The notes: generated from the letters alone by a model not told the origin. A DNA stretch of 64,000 nt from Erythrophleum ivorense (GCA_026724425.1 JAIUCV010000011.1:11739501-11803500), one strand, 5' to 3'. Shown: positions 11,654 through 24,813, counted from the first letter of the stretch. Numbers and translations: made by a program.

Positions 11654-12219
11654 TTACATACGAACACTTCTGTTACAACAAAGGAAACAATAACCCAACA
11701 CCGTTGTTAGAAAAGAAAGAAATTTGATGAGTACAATAGCCATCATAACAGAGTAGTTTGCTGCGAAGAAAGCCTTTCCATTATTTGCGATCTTCAAGGA
11801 GAAGATTATGCCAAACAACCAAGTGAACGAGCAGTAACATATCTCTAGTGTTTCTTTGAAGAGATCGACCTCTATCATCCTAAGTCACATCAATGATTAA
11901 CAGAAGAGTACTACGTGTATGGAGTAAAGGAGGCTCTGTGCAGCTATAAAGAGAAAAACAGAACTAGCAAACAAATGAAAAACAGAAGACTTACATTATG
12001 GAAGCGAAGAGAGCCTTTCCAGCATCTGTGATGTTTACTGTGATGATGGAAAACAACGAACTGAACCCATCATAAAAATTCTGTGCTCTTTCTTTGAGCA
12101 TCCTTACCGTCTGCTGCCTAATTTGCATCAAAGATGAAAATAAAATGATACGTTAATAGTGGCTTTAGGCTGCGAGAAAGAGGAAAAACAGAGCAAGATA
12201 ATATATGGAAAACAGGATT
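11654..12219 (-). pseudogene. Membrane-protein gene M1, truncated
   Basis: First of seven copies of a small multi-pass membrane-protein gene. Exon 2 starts at 11879 after a TTAG acceptor and reads MIEVDLFKETLEICY, TWLFGIIFSLKI and SVMMAIVLIKFLSFL. An internal deletion then joins it to the 3' untranslated part, removing the last two membrane segments. Exon 1 (about 12219-11995) keeps a good GTAAGT donor but lacks the ATG found in M2, M3 and M7. Upstream sequence is interrupted by a Stowaway-like MITE at 12627. The family is not recognised. Confidence 0.6.
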
Positions 12220-13084
12220 ATATGGACGTGCATTAAATATTTTAATTTTATATTTTTTAAGAAAATAGATAAAATTACAAAGAAAATAATTCTTTTATTA
12301 ATTAAACTAATCCTTCTTGAGTGTTCAAGTCGTGTTTGTGTCAGAACAGAAGAAGGCGCTTGTAAAATGCAAGAAAGGGCGATGTGAAAAAGTTATGTGT
12401 GAAGGACGTATAAAACGTTTTATTTGGATTTTAAACTTCAGCAACTGAGAAACGAATCAAATGCTCGCCTGCCTGGTCCCTGTCACTATCAATTGAACAT
12501 TCTATGAAACTGGGTTCTCGCTTCGTTTCATTTCATTACAATTACATAATTTTTTTTTTAAGGCAATACCCTCTTTTTGTTGAACTAAAATGGAATAATA
12601 AAAGCTTTACTTATCTAAACGTAGTATTCTCTCCCATCTTATTTATAAAAAAATTTGAAGAAATTTTTTTGATTTTAAAATATAAGAAATATGGCATCTT
12701 TTTTTATTTTACTAAATAATAAACTTTTTTATTATTTTTTATTTATTGTTACATTTAATACACTTAACAATGTATAACGTTTTTTTAAACAAAATAAAAA
12801 TGGATAAAATAAAAAAAAATTATCAAATTTAAACTTAATTAATAAGTTAAACTAATATTAACAATTTTTTTTAATATTAATAAAATAATTTTTTGTTTCT
12901 AATAAACAGGATTGGAGGGAGTAGTTATTAGCTCGAAATTGGACAAATAATTTTTTGTGAGGTTAAATCCAAGGTTTTGTATCCTCTCAATTCAGTTATA
13001 GATCCTCTTAATAAATATTGTGAGAGGATCCAGTTACTTAAATCCAGTGATCTAGAATAATGGAATCGGATTGCATAATTTTTT
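12220..13084. repeat. M-gene upstream module (M1), with MITE
   Basis: Conserved upstream block of the M genes, running from ATATGGACGTGCATTAAAT to the GGAATCGGATTGCA end. The same block follows exon 1 in M2, M3, M4, M6 and M7. It contains an inverted TCCTCTCA / TGAGAGGA pair around 12975-13030. In this copy it is split by the MITE at 12627-12921. Confidence 0.65.
12627..12921. mobile_element. Stowaway-like MITE (Tc1/Mariner), 295 bp
   Basis: Flanked by TA on both sides (12625-12626 and 12922-12923). Ends are TTCTCTCCCATCTTATTTAT on the left and, as the reverse complement of the right end, CTCCCTCCAATCCTGTTTAT, which resembles the CTCCCTCC ends of plant Stowaway elements. The unoccupied sequence GTAGTAGTTATTAGCTCG is found at the same place in M2, M3, M4 and M6, which fixes the limits. 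Non-coding. Confidence 0.85.
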
Positions 13085-14312
13085 TTTTGTTTCCGAGGTT
13101 CCTTGTTATCGTCTGTGCAAATCCATCTTCCACTCATCCACCAAGGAATAGAAACTATGGAGAGGTGAAATCCATCAAATCTTTGTAACACCTCCAGAAA
13201 ATAGAAATCCACAATGAGTGCAGTGGACCCTTTTAATTGTTTCCCCCATATCTTACTATTAATATAATTATTTGTTTTGGTTATTTTCAATAGGCGTGAC
13301 GATGACAAAAAGTAAAGGTCAAAAGTGCCGGCCGCCTTTATGAAAAGACATTGCGAAAAGAAGATGCGTCTTATATTTTTCTCTTTCTTTTTTTTTAATA
13401 CGTGTTATTTTTGTTTTGGCCACTTGAACGTGTGTTATTTGACATCATAAAATTTCAATTCACGATCCAATAACAAAATTTTAGAAAAAAAAATTACATC
13501 CAAAAATTTGAAATTAAAATATTTACATTAAATAGTTTAAATTATAAAATTATTTTAAAATTTTAAGAATAAATTTTTTTTTGTAAGCAAAAAAATTACA
13601 ACCTCAATTTACGCTTTATTTGATTCATTACAACATAAATAATCTTGGAATAACATCTTAAAATAATATATGAAAAACATTTTAAATTGTACTATGTTTG
13701 GAGCCTAGATCGCCTGCCCCCAAATAGCAGGGTATACAAATAAAAAATTATATTATACTTTGATTCAATATTAAAATTTTTTCCTAAAATATCTTCAATT
13801 AATTTAACTCTATATATATATATATGTTAAATTTAATGAAAATAAAATTAAATCTTTTTTATTTCTTTTTATTTCTATTTGTACCTATTTAGATATAATA
13901 TGTATTTATATATATAGATAAATGGAAGGTATTTTAATTAAAAAAATTTAAAATTGGACTAAACTATATATTTTAAAAATAGAAAATTTGTATAATTTCA
14001 ATAAAACTCAAAGGAAGTCTGTATAATTTATTATTTTTTAAATTATGAACAAAATAAACTAAAATTTCTCTTCATTTTTCCCAAAAATCATTTCTTTCAT
14101 TTTCACTCCTTTCAAACTAAGTACAAATCACAAAATTCTGAAGCAAACAATATTAAATCATGAAATTAGTTTAAAATATATAGTTGAGGATTTAGATATC
14201 TTGTGTAGGCCATTTTACGTTGATTTATAAATTGAAGATGATCAGATCAACAGGAAGGAAACTAATTCTCCAAAACAAAATATAAAAAATATAAAATTTT
14301 ATTGCAGCTAAT
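13085..14312. repeat. Modules MB and D (copy with 43862-45080)
   Basis: MB (13085-13630) begins GTTTCCGAGGTTCCTT and contains on the minus strand, at about 13252-13185, a truncated BED finger (GGTCCACTGCACTCATTGTG). The following D part has the marker GATCGCCTGCCCCCAAATAG near 13709 and leads into M2. The same MB+D order recurs at 43862-45080 ahead of M5. No complete gene is present. Confidence 0.6.
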
Positions 14313-14582
14313 GTTGGGTATATATTCACCTATTATAAAACGCACTATTTCCACCAAGAAGTAGAATGATTGTTCATACAATCATCCAACTCCAAACAAA
14401 CACTTTTGTCACAACCTGACTCCTAAATTCTAGTAAAGGAAACAATAACATACTCAAACAATACCCCTTTCATTTCTATGACAACTACATTGAGCTTGTA
14501 AAACATGTCACTCTCTCGCAACGTTGGGCTCTGTAACTTTTGGCAAGGATGGGCCATCTGGGTTGTGATTCACAACCCATCC

Positions 14583-15305
14583 CTAGATATGAAGGATCAT
14601 TGCTTTGAGCTCTAGATAACAGTAATTCCCAAACAACACACAAATGCAGAGCCATAAGATCAAAGCAATCCACACAATGGTCCCTGAAATTATGCTCAAA
14701 GCTAAAAGCGAAGCAGCACTTTCGAGCGGAAGCATGAGAATGAGTGGAAATGGGTTTCTGGTATGCATTTGAGACAATGTCCCCAACACCAATGTTAAAA
14801 TAGAAAGAAATTTGATGTGTACAATGGCCCTCATAACAGAGCAGTTTGCTGCGAAGAAAGCCTTTCCATTAAATGTGATCTTCAAGGAGAAGATTATGCC
14901 AAACAACCAAGCGAACGAGCAGTAACATATCTCTAGTGTTTCTTTGAAGAGATCGACCTCTATCATCCTAAGTCACATCAATGATTAACAGAAGAATACT
15001 ACGTTACGTTAATGGAATAAAGGAGGCTCTGTGCAGCTATAAAGAGAAAAACAGAACTAGAAAACAAATGAAAAACAGAAGACTTATATTATTGAAGCGA
15101 AGAGAGCCTTTCCAGCTTCTGTGATGTTTACTGTGATGATGGAAAACAACGAAGTAAGCCCATCATAAGAATTCTGTGCTCTTTCTTTGAGCATCCTTAC
15201 CTTCTGCTGCCTAATTTGCATCAAAGATAAAAACAAAATGATATGTGATGCGAGAAAGAGGAAAAACAGAGCAAGATAATATATGGAAAACAGAGCACTC
15301 ACCAT
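14583..15305 (-). pseudogene. Membrane-protein gene M2 (best-preserved exon 1)
   Basis: Exon 1 (15305 to about 15093) starts MVSALFSIYYLALFFLFLAS and ends NITEAGKALFAS with no internal stop. Exon 2 (14967-14583) reads FAWLFGIIFSLKIT, SVMRAIVHIKFLSILTLVLG, PLILMLPLESAASLLALSII and GTIVWIALILWLCICVLFG, then stops after AMILHI. About five hydrophobic segments are expected over roughly 200 residues. The exon 1 donor is ATAAGT, where M1, M4 and M6 have GTAAGT, so normal splicing is doubtful. No family recognised; membrane location is inferred from hydrophobicity alone. Confidence 0.55.
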
Positions 15306-16235
15306 ATTGAAGCTAAAGAAGTGGAAGTGGAATTCATTGCAGCACCTTCTTCTAACTCTATATTCTTAAGTTGCAGAATAGTGCATAAGCATTTGTGGCC
15401 ATTGTGGGTATTTATAGAATGGCTTTTGGAAAACTCTCGGGAGGTTCGAATATACAGATTTAGTCATTTAATACATGATATGTGCAGAACACATATTAAC
15501 TACAACTAGTTTTTATAGAATTTAAAACACTTGTCTCAAATACAACAAGACATTTTAAATTGTTCATGAATATTACATATTTTCTCAAATTATAATATAT
15601 TTGTGATTTTTTTTTGGTCTATTCGCATTCTTAAACTTTGTCCAATTTAATCTCTGCCACTTTTTATATGGACGTGCATTAAAGATTTTAATTTTATATA
15701 TTTTTTAAGAAAATAGATAAAATTACAAAGAAAATAATTTTTTTATTAATTAAACTAATCCTTCTTGAGTGTTCAAGTCGTGTTTGTGTCAGAACAGAAG
15801 AAGGCGCTTGTAAAATGCAAGAAACGGCGATGTGAAAAAGTTATGTGCGAAGGACGTATAAAACGTTTTATTTGGGTTTTAAACTTCAGCAACTGAGAAA
15901 TGAATCAAATGGTCGCCTGCCTTGTCTCTGTCCCTATCAATTGAATATTCTATGAAATATGCCCCTGGGTTCTCTCTTCGTTTCATTTTATTACAATTAC
16001 GTATTTTTTCTTTAAGGCAACACCCTCTTTTTGTTGAACTAAAGTGTAATAATAAAAGCTTTACTTATCTAAACGTAGTAGTTATTAGCTCGAAATTGGA
16101 CAAATAATTTTTAATAAGGTTAAATCCAAGGTTTTGTATCCTCTCAATTCAATAATAGATCCTCTTAATAAATATTGTGAGAGGATCCAGTCACTTAAAT
16201 CCAGTGATCTAGAATAATGGAATCGGATTGCATTT
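15306..16235. repeat. M-gene upstream module (M2)
   Basis: Upstream region of M2, matching 28275-29165, 34521-35062, 47936-48470 and 51035-52115. Carries the uninterrupted ACGTAGTAGTTATTAG site (about 16073-16088) that is the empty site for the MITE in M1. No coding sequence is supported. Confidence 0.65.
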
Positions 16236-16981
16236 TTTTTTTTGTTTCCGAGGTTCCTTTTAATCGTCTGCGCAAATCCATCTTCCACTCATCCTCCCAG
16301 GATTAGAAAATAAAGAGTGGTCAAATCCATCAAATCTTTTAATTGTTTTCCCCATATCTTACTTTTAATATAATTATTTGTTTTGGTTATTTTCAATAGG
16401 CGTGACGATGACAAAACGTAAAGGTTAAATGTGCCTGCTGCCTTTATGAAAAAAAAAATCGAAAAGAAGAGGATGCGTCTTATATTTTTCTTTCTTTTTT
16501 TTTTAATACGTGTTGTTTTTGTTTTGGCAACTTGAACGTGTTATTTGACATCATAAAATTTCAATTCACGATCCAATAACAAAATTTTAGAAGAAAAATT
16601 ACAACAAAAAATTTGAAATTAAAATATTTACATTAAAGATTTTAAATTATAAAATTATTTTAAAGATTTATGAATAACAAAATTATGGTGAACAGAGAAA
16701 TTACAACCTCAATTTATTCTTCATTTAATTCGTTACAACATAAATGTATTTTTTATGCAATTTGTATAATATTATATATTTATAATAATTATTTTATCTG
16801 TTAAATTATTATTTTAACTATCAAAATATATTTTAAAAATAAAAATATAAAAATTATTTTTAATTTTATTTACTTATTTTTTACATTTTATTCTCCTTTA
16901 CAAGCTAAATATACAGAATTTTTAGTCCTTGAAAAAATAATTTAAAATTTAAACTCTTGTAATATAATTATTTTTAATTAA
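16236..16981. repeat. MB module leading into BED copy 2
   Basis: Nearly identical to 35065-35810 ahead of BED copy 3. The truncated antisense BED finger found in other MB copies is deleted here (the sequence jumps from CCATCAAATC to TTTTAATTGTTTTCC near 16335). AT-rich remainder, no gene. Confidence 0.65.
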
Positions 16982-17330
16982 TTATAACGCTTTTGTTTTA
17001 GTTATAAAATCACGGAAACTAGCAAAAACGGGGAGTGGGAGAATTTTTTTAACTTTAATTTTATATTTTTTTGAGCACTTTAGTGGAAAGCCAAAATCAT
17101 GCTTTGAATAAAGGCAACCCCCTACTTTTGACTTTGTTTTCTGGATGACGCGTATTATATTTTCTCGCATGAAGCTTGTCACATCGCATTGCTCATGGAC
17201 ACCTGTAGCCGCTGGTTGCATCCCAAACACCACTTGAAGCAGGTCAGTTCTAGTTTTGATCCCTCATCAACCTTCTGGGTATCGCCTCTCCTTTGTGGAT
17301 CTGTCTCTTTAAAATACTCCATTTTGACAG
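16982..17330 (-). pseudogene. Divergent partner exon, copy 2
   Basis: Reads VFGMQPAATGVHEQCDVTSF then RENIIRVIQKTKSKVGG on the minus strand. The upstream part FKETDPQRRGD lies near 17310-17280 but in another frame because a base is missing after SKL. Almost identical to 35811-36160 (one residue differs, I or V before QKTKSKV). In this copy and in copy 3 the BED finger exon itself is deleted: the text runs directly from GATGCGTCTCGGGATCAT to AATTAGTTGATTG at about 17530. Confidence 0.5.
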
Positions 17331-17724
17331 GAGTAGAAAAACATTCACCATTCATCATTCATCATCTGTGAGCCAAATCTAAGAAACTCATCCATCTAAC
17401 ATTGGAACCAAATCATTCAGGTTTCTTTTTCCTTCTTTGATCCGTTTTCTAATTTATTCAGTGAAATGAATTATATATTGGTTTGCGAACTGGAACTCCA
17501 TCCATGGCTTGTTGATGCGTCTCGGGATCATAATTAGTTGATTGTGCTTGTTTTAATGAATTCTTATTAGTTTTTTAATACTAATTCATTGTGCAAGTAG
17601 TATATACGAGAAAAAGAACTTCTTTTGCATACTGTTAAATTAAGCAAACAATGATATTAAAGATAGGAGAGATGACGTACATGGCACCTATCGATCTGTC
17701 TGACAATATGTAACTAAATGGAAG

Positions 17725-18041
17725 ATGAAGAGGAAAAGTGCGGTGTCTGAGCTTGAAAATGACCATCGTTATGTAAGACAACGAGTGGCGAAGGAAGTGA
17801 AAAGGACGAAGAGAAGAAAAATGGTGGCAGAGCTTGAAGGTGATCATTGTAGCGTAAAACGACGAGTGACGGAGGAAATGAAACAGATGAGATTAAGGCA
17901 TGGTCTTGAGGTTTATTGGTGTATGAGAGAAAAGAATCCGATAATCAATTTCCCTAGTGCAGAAGACTTAAAACAGGGTTTCGCTGAAAAAGAAACAGAG
18001 GCAAGTATGGCTGCAATGGCAGTTACTGAACAGGAGGGAAA
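17725..18041 (+). pseudogene. Charged-repeat exon of BED copy 2 (open, cut by Copia)
   Basis: The best-preserved copy of this exon. Two tandem motifs are clear: SAVSELENDHRYVRQRVAKE and MVAELEGDHCSVKRRVTEE, about 27 residues apart. They are followed by LRHGLEVYWCMREKNPIINF and TEASMAAMAVTE. The frame is open until the Copia LTR begins at 18042, and its continuation lies beyond the element at 25239. The spacing of charged and hydrophobic residues suggests helices. No known domain recognised. The BED finger exon is missing from this copy. Confidence 0.6.
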
Positions 18042-18465
18042 TGTAAGAATAAATTCGAAATAATTATATAAAATTAGAATACTAGATTGATTATTTGTAG
18101 ATGACATAGCGACAGATTTAGAATATCCCAGTGATTCTGAATGCCTGAAGGTTTAAAGAGTCAGGGCTTCCTCTTTGATTTACACTCCCTATCAAAATTT
18201 ATAATGGGGTAAGTTGTGGAGTTAAAATTTAACGTGAACACAGGAAGAACCTAGCCAAGTTTAAATAGAACTTTAATACCCACCTATTACGGGCCTATAA
18301 GTTATGGGTCCGTATTTTTATTTATACCAATTAATTAGATATCCAGCCTAAAACAATAGGATCACTAATAATAAGTGGGCCCAAATATATCTTTCATGGA
18401 TCATAGATTAGTCCGTTTTTATTCAAAACTAAAACAATTAATTGTAGCCCACTATAATTCCTACA
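18042..18465 (-). repeat. Copia-1 3' LTR (left copy)
   Basis: Starts TGTAAGAATAAATTCG and ends TATAATTCCTACA. Pairs with 24814-25238. In element orientation this is the 3' LTR. Confidence 0.93.
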
Positions 18466-19065
18466 TTCTCACACTTAGGCAAAATCAATTCTTCATTTTT
18501 AAAAACTTTTATTTTGAAAACGACTCTCGGGCTAATGATTAATTTTATAATTGTGGCCACATTTTTTTTAAAAAACAAATGATCCAAGATACGATATCTA
18601 ATATGACTCCACCCAATTAAAGTCAAGTAACACTGAATCATAGCAGTTATCATATCTATTACTGATATTAAACCTTCCATAGTTACAAGTGTCACTGACT
18701 CCGTCGACTAATCATTAGTGTGGAGTGCAGCAAGAAGATAGTATGCCAATGTGATCCAACGGCCTAACTACTATTTTCTTTGTCAGTCCTTACAATTTCT
18801 CTAAAGTGCTTTAAAACCAGAAAAATTGTATGGTTTGTCAAGAAACCATCATGCCTCAACTCCAATATGGCATCAACCACGGGCATAGTGGTCCTAATGA
18901 TACCGAGTTCAAAATTTTGTAATTGATGCATATATACAAAAAATATAAAATACCAAAAATTTCATTGCATTATCAATTAGCCGAATACAAATTATAAAAA
19001 ATGTCAAAGAATATCTAAAAGGGTATTCAACATAACAAGAAAATAATATAAAACTAAAACTCCCA
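18466..19065 (-). other. Copia-1 3' untranslated region
   Basis: Region between the pol stop and the 3' LTR. The polypurine tract should lie against 18466; the sequence there reads AAGTGTGAGAA in element orientation. No further coding sequence seen. Confidence 0.6.
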
Positions 19066-22000
19066 CTAACCAAACATATCAACCGAACTTACTATACTCA
19101 TGTTCTCAACGTGTCTTTTAAACACAATGGGTCTAAGTCCTTTGGTCAAGGAATCAGCTAACATATAATATGTGTCTATGTATTCAACAATTATTTCGTT
19201 GTTCTTCACTAAATCTCTGATAGTCAAATACTTCAATTCTAGATGCTTAGAACCACTAGTAGTCTTATTATTTTTCGTATAGAATACTGCAACACTGTTA
19301 TCACAGTAAATTCTCAGTGGTCTCGCAACGGAATCGACAATACGAAGCCCTGTTGTCAAATTTCTCAACCAAATAGCGTGAGTAGCAGCATAACAAGCAA
19401 TAAACTCTGCTTGCATAGTAGAGGAGGCAACTAGAGTCTGTTTCTTACTCTTTCAGGATATGGCACCTCCAGCTAACATAAAGATGTAGCCAGAAGTTGA
19501 TTTTCTATCATCGGGACACCCAGTAAGATCTGAATCAGTGTATCCTATTATCTCCAAATTATCAATCCTTTTGTATACAAGCATATACTCTTTAGTTTTT
19601 TGCAAGTATCTCATTACTTTTTTTGAGGCTATCCAATGGTCATTCCCTGGATTAAACTGATATCTGCCCAAAACACCAACTATGAAGGCTATGTCAGGTC
19701 TAGTGCATACTTGAGCATATATCAAACTCCCCAATGCACTTTCAAAGGGCTTTTCTTTCATCTCTTTCTTTTCAATCTCATTTTTAGGGCACTGATTTTT
19801 ATTAAATTTATCCTCTTTAATCACTGGAACATCTCCGGGTTTACAATTTTGCATATTAAACCTCTCCAGAACTCTGTTAATGTATGCCTTTTGGGATAAC
19901 CCAAGCATATGACGTGATCTATCTCTATGAATCTCAATACCCAACACAAATGATGCTTCACCAAGGTCCTTCATGTCAAAGAACCTAGTCAACATGTTCT
20001 TAGTGTCATGAAGTAAACCAAGATCATTGCTAGCAAGTAAAATGTCATCTACATACAGCACAAGGAAAATGAACTTACTTCCATTGACTTTGATGTATAT
20101 GCATTGATCAATCTTATTTTCTTCGAAACCCAAGGAGGTTAATACCCCATCAAATTTCAAATACCACTGTCTAGAAGCTTGTTTTAGACCATAAATTGAT
20201 CTTTTCAACTGACAAACTAGATGCTCACTACCTCTTGCTTGATAGCCCTCAGGTTGTTGCATGTACACTACTTCATTCAGGTCACCATTCAAAAATGCCG
20301 TCTTAACATCCATTTGATGCAACTCCAAATCAAAATGAGCTACAAGTGCCATAATGACTCTAAAAGAATCTTTAGTGGACACTGGTGAAAATGTTTCATT
20401 GAAATCAACGCCTTCTTTTTAAGTAAAGCCTTTAGCCACAAATCTAATCTTATATCTCTCAATCTTCCCTTGTGAATCTTTCTTTGTTTTAAACACCCAT
20501 TGCAACCAATTGCCCTACAATTATTAGGCAGTTCAACAAGCTCCCACACTTCATTGTTAGCCATAGATTTCATTTCCTCATCCATAGCATCTCTCCACAT
20601 GTTAGATTGAGGGCAAGAAATAGCTTCTTTATAATTCTTAGAGTCAACAACATCCCCAACATCATAGACATCCTCACTAAGATAAACCATAAAATCATCA
20701 GTGACAGCAGGCCTTTTTTGTCTAACTGATCTCCTCACAAGCATTTGTTCAACTGGTTCAATTGGTTGTGGGACTTCAATAGGGGAATTATCAAAATTCT
20801 CAGTTGGAAGGTGATTTTCAATAGAGGTATTAGACGATATGATATTATCAAAAATGGGCAGAGGCAAAAAAATAGCTTCTTGGGTATCCATAAGAGTCTC
20901 ATGAGATGGAATAATGGTTTCAGCTACATCAAGCTCCAAGAATTTAGCATTCATAGATTCCACAATTTTGACACCTCTACCGGGACAAAAGAACCTATAC
21001 CCTTTAGCGTGGTCTGGATATCCAATGAAAAAGCAACGACTAGTTTTTGGGTCTGTTTTCTTTTCTGAGGGATTATAAATTTTAACTTCTGCTGGACACC
21101 TCTATACACGAAAGTGGTTCAAACTGGGTTTTCTTCCTATCCAAAGTTCAAAAGGTGTTTTTGGTACGGATTTGCTTGGGACTTTGTTTAGTATATAAAG
21201 GGTTGTTTTCAAGGCTTCACCCCATAGGAATTCTGGCAAGTTACATCTACTCATTATACTCCTCATCATATCTTTAAGTGTGCGATTACGCCTTTCGGCT
21301 ACACCATTTTGTTCAGGGCTACCAGGCATGGTATATTGTAGAACAATTCCACAATCTTATAAGTATTTTGCAAAAGGCCTTATATGTTGACCCGTGGTAT
21401 CATGTCTACCATAATACTCTCCGCCATGGTCAGATCTCACTATCTTGATGACTTTTTCCAATTGCTTTTCTACCTCAGTTTTAAAAATCTTAAATTTTTC
21501 AAGAGCATCAAATTTTTCTTTAATTAAATGAAGATAGCCAAATCGAGAAAAGTTATCAATAAAAGTGATAAAGTACCTATTACCACAAATTGTTGGAGAA
21601 AGAGGTCCATTGATATCTGTATGGATAATTTCTAAGAGACTTGAACTTCTAGTTGCACCTTTCTTCTTACTCTTAGTGAATTTTCCTCTAATACAATCCA
21701 CACAAATCCCTAAATTGTCAAACTCTAAGGAAGGTAAAATATCACTTTTAATTAATCTTTCAATTCTTTCCCTAGAAATATGACCTAAGCGCTTGTACCA
21801 TAATGAAAAGGATTTTTCTTTAATTTTAGACCTTTTGGCAACCATATTTTCAGTATTTAAAGATGAAAAATTATTGTCAGAAACCAAAGATAGTTTATAC
21901 AAACCATCCACTAGATGTCCATAACCAATAATTTGAGAATTTAACATTAAATCTAATTTTCCATTGCCAAAAGTAAAATGAAAGCCAAATTTTTGTAAAC

Positions 22001-23150
22001 AAGAAATGGAAATTAAATTTCTTCTAAAAGAAGGTACATAACAAATATCTTTCAAAATCAATTCAAAACCAGTTGCCAAAATTAGACTGACGTCTCCCAC
22101 TGACTCTACCATTACTTCAAGGTCATTTCCTACCCTCAGTTTGCTTTCTCTCGGGTTTGGTTTCCTCAAGTTTATGAACCCCTGTAAAGACACAGTAATA
22201 TGGGTTGTAGAACCACTATCAAGCCACCAAGAATCAATAGGAACACCAACTAAATTAGACTCATAACAAACAAAAACTAAGGGATTACCTCTAGATTTAT
22301 GCTTATTCTCTAACCAAGCCTTGAATTTTATGCAATCATTTTTTTTATGCCCCTTTCCCTTACACCAGAAACACCATATATTTTTCTTAATGAGAGTTAG
22401 TTTAGGACCTCTTACATCATGATGTTGACCATTGCCTGGTTTCCTCAAACTTTGATTCTTATGAGGAATATTGAATTGAGGTTTTTTATGTTTCCATTTA
22501 CCCTTGCCAGAATGGGATTTATCGTGGGAAGTAGAAAGGGCTAGCTGATAGGATAGGTCACTCTTTTCCTTTTTCAATTTTTCTTCTTCAGCCACACATT
22601 TGGTGATGAGGTCATTAATGGTCCACTTCTCACCAAAGGTATTATAGGCAATTTTGATTTGTGTAAATTTGGCAGGTAGACAGTTCAAGGCATGTGAGAT
22701 AATAAAATTCTCATTTAGGTCAATATTATGGGCTTTCAGCTTGGTTTGGATCTGAACCATCTTCAAAATGAACTCTCTTACTCCCTCATTATTGTCATAC
22801 CTCATATCAGTCAACTTTTTCATAAGATATCCAGACTCAGCGTTATTAGATACTTGGTATCTTTCTCCCAAAACAGTAAGAAATTCTTTAGCACTTGTGG
22901 TTTCTGATAAGCCACAAAGTAGATGCTCGGAGATAGTTCTTTTAATGGCAATCGGACTGAGTTTGTTGGATCTCTCCCATTTGGCTAAGAACTCTTTCTG
23001 TTTAGTTGTACTCTTCTCATTTACTTCAGGCTTACTCTCGTGTAGTGCCTGATCAAGGCCAGCAATTCCTAAGGAGAATTCTAGGTCTTGCTTCCACTTG
23101 TTATAATTTGATCCAGTTAAAATCTTAATTGAAGCAGAATAATTATTCAT
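19066..23150 (-). pseudogene. Copia-1 gag-pol polyprotein, broken
   Basis: Gag starts at MNNYSASIKILTG (23150). Domains follow in Copia order: gag, zinc knuckle CFWCKGKGHKKNDC (about 22375-22335), protease WLDSGSTTH (about 22225), integrase zinc-binding region (YKRLGHIS ... CVDC), integrase core with HTDINGP and RSDHGGEYYG, reverse transcriptase with YVDDILLASND (about 20055), RNase H with TDSDLTGCPDDRKS and a C-terminal KHLELKYLTIRDLV segment. Lesions: TAA at 21357, TAG at 21102, a missing base near 20500, TAA at 20419-20421 and TGA at 19453 where a Trp is expected. Integrase before RT identifies Copia rather than Gypsy. Lineage within Copia not assigned. Confidence 0.92.
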
Positions 23151-24798
23151 AGAAAAGGTAACTGTAACATTGAAAGGTATTAGGATAATTAGTAAGGGCA
23201 ATTTTATTCATAACTTTAATTAAAACAAGCTATCACAATAAGGCCAACATAATAGCACATTCCCCTTTGAATAGAATGTACAAATCAAGGTCACAACCCA
23301 GATTAGAATCTCAAATGAGTTAATCAATGAGAATACATTGAGTTCAAATGTTTATCCCCTTTAGGCAGATAAATATCTGAAACCAATATATTTCTCATTA
23401 ACTTCATCCCAAATTAACTCCTAATTATAACATACAATAACCCCCTTTGGGCAGGCTAAAATATGAGATAATTAGAAGCCTTCCTCTAATTACAAAGGAG
23501 ATTTTACGCATTAATATGAATAATTTCACTTTGGTGTTAATTATCCATAATAATTTATAAAATTCCTTACACAGGAATTGCTTGCCCAAAATTGTGGTAC
23601 AATATTTAAGGAGGTGAAATATTATATTCTTACTGTCCATAAACAAATTCTTTAGCATTCCCAAAAAGGCTTCATGTAGATACAATTAAAACAAAATCAT
23701 ATATTTCTTAAAACAAACATATTAAGGTATATATATTAGGCTTGAAAGTAGACAAATATATATTATAATTTGTGGAGAGTGAATATTATCATAAGATTTA
23801 GTATATAATGAATTAATTTTTCAATCATCCAAATAAATTTTAAAAAATATTTTATATATAATTATTTATATAAAAAATATTTATAGTGGTCAAAAAATTA
23901 TAAAACATATTCCAAAAAATCACATTTAAAGTATAGATTGCAACGCAAAAAACGGAACTGAAAATTCCATCTGTGCGTTGCACACTCTTCCTCACTCTCT
24001 TAGGACGCGAGTGGGCAAAGGCTTAGAGGTTCATCTTCTTCCTTAGGCGGGTCAGGCCAGAACTAGAAACGGGTCACGCAAGACCCGCGGGTACAAATTC
24101 GGGTTTCTCATTTTTTAGCCCTTTTTCTTGCAATTTTCTTATGCTTTTTATTCCTAATCCTATTCTAAATCTGTAGGAACTAAAATCCCCAATTATAATC
24201 ATGTATTTGGTGCCATTCTAATGCACGAAATTCCTCACAATACCGACGATATGGAGGTTGTTTTCAAACGCAAGTTTCACGCAATTTTGGTGTGCTCTTA
24301 ATATAAAGTTTCATTTGAAACAAATCAATAGGAAAAGCCCTAAATTTAATCCACAAATTTGCATGATTTCAATTCATAAATTCGAGTTCCTAAGAGTCTC
24401 CATGGCCGAAAATTTTTGAAAGAATTTTCACTATAATCAACCAATTTTTGATGCAATTGATTTGTGGTTTTCTTTTATATGATCATAAGGAACACTATAT
24501 TTGAAAATTATTCATCAATTTGGCTTATTTTGCAAGAATTGAAATTGAATCATGAAACCCTAACTTATAATTTCAAATTCAAAATTCTCCATATATGGTT
24601 CACAATAATTTGAATTTCAAGCACTAATTGATTCAATATTTCAAATTCTACAAAAGCCCTAAGATTTCAAGTTTCAATTTTTGAAAATCATCCAATTAAA
24701 ATTTTTAAAAACTTACATGAATGAAAATTAGAAAAGGATGAAATTATTAAACATATATTCAAGTCTTCAACTAATCAGATTCTAAATCATATAATTAT
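23151..24798 (-). other. Copia-1 leader
   Basis: An unusually long leader of about 1.65 kb between the primer-binding site and gag. It is AT-rich and has stops in all frames, apart from a GC-richer patch at 23990-24100. No extra gene recognised. Confidence 0.6.
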
Positions 24799-24811
24799 GG
24801 CTCTGATACCA
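24799..24811 (-). other. Copia-1 primer-binding site
   Basis: In element orientation TGGTATCAGAGCC, three bases inside the 5' LTR. Complementary to the 3' end of plant initiator Met tRNA, as in most plant Copia elements. Confidence 0.92.
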
Positions 24812-24813
24812 AA

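Noticed and set aside
11565..13080. The M module as a transposon
   Set aside because: Seven copies share an orientation and long flanking modules. I saw no terminal inverted repeats, LTRs or target duplications at their limits, so segmental duplication fits better.
12928..13308. A 126-codon open frame on the minus strand across the end of the M upstream block and module MB
   Set aside because: It spans the junction of two repeat modules; the equivalent frame in other copies is broken, and part of it overlaps the antisense BED relic in another frame.
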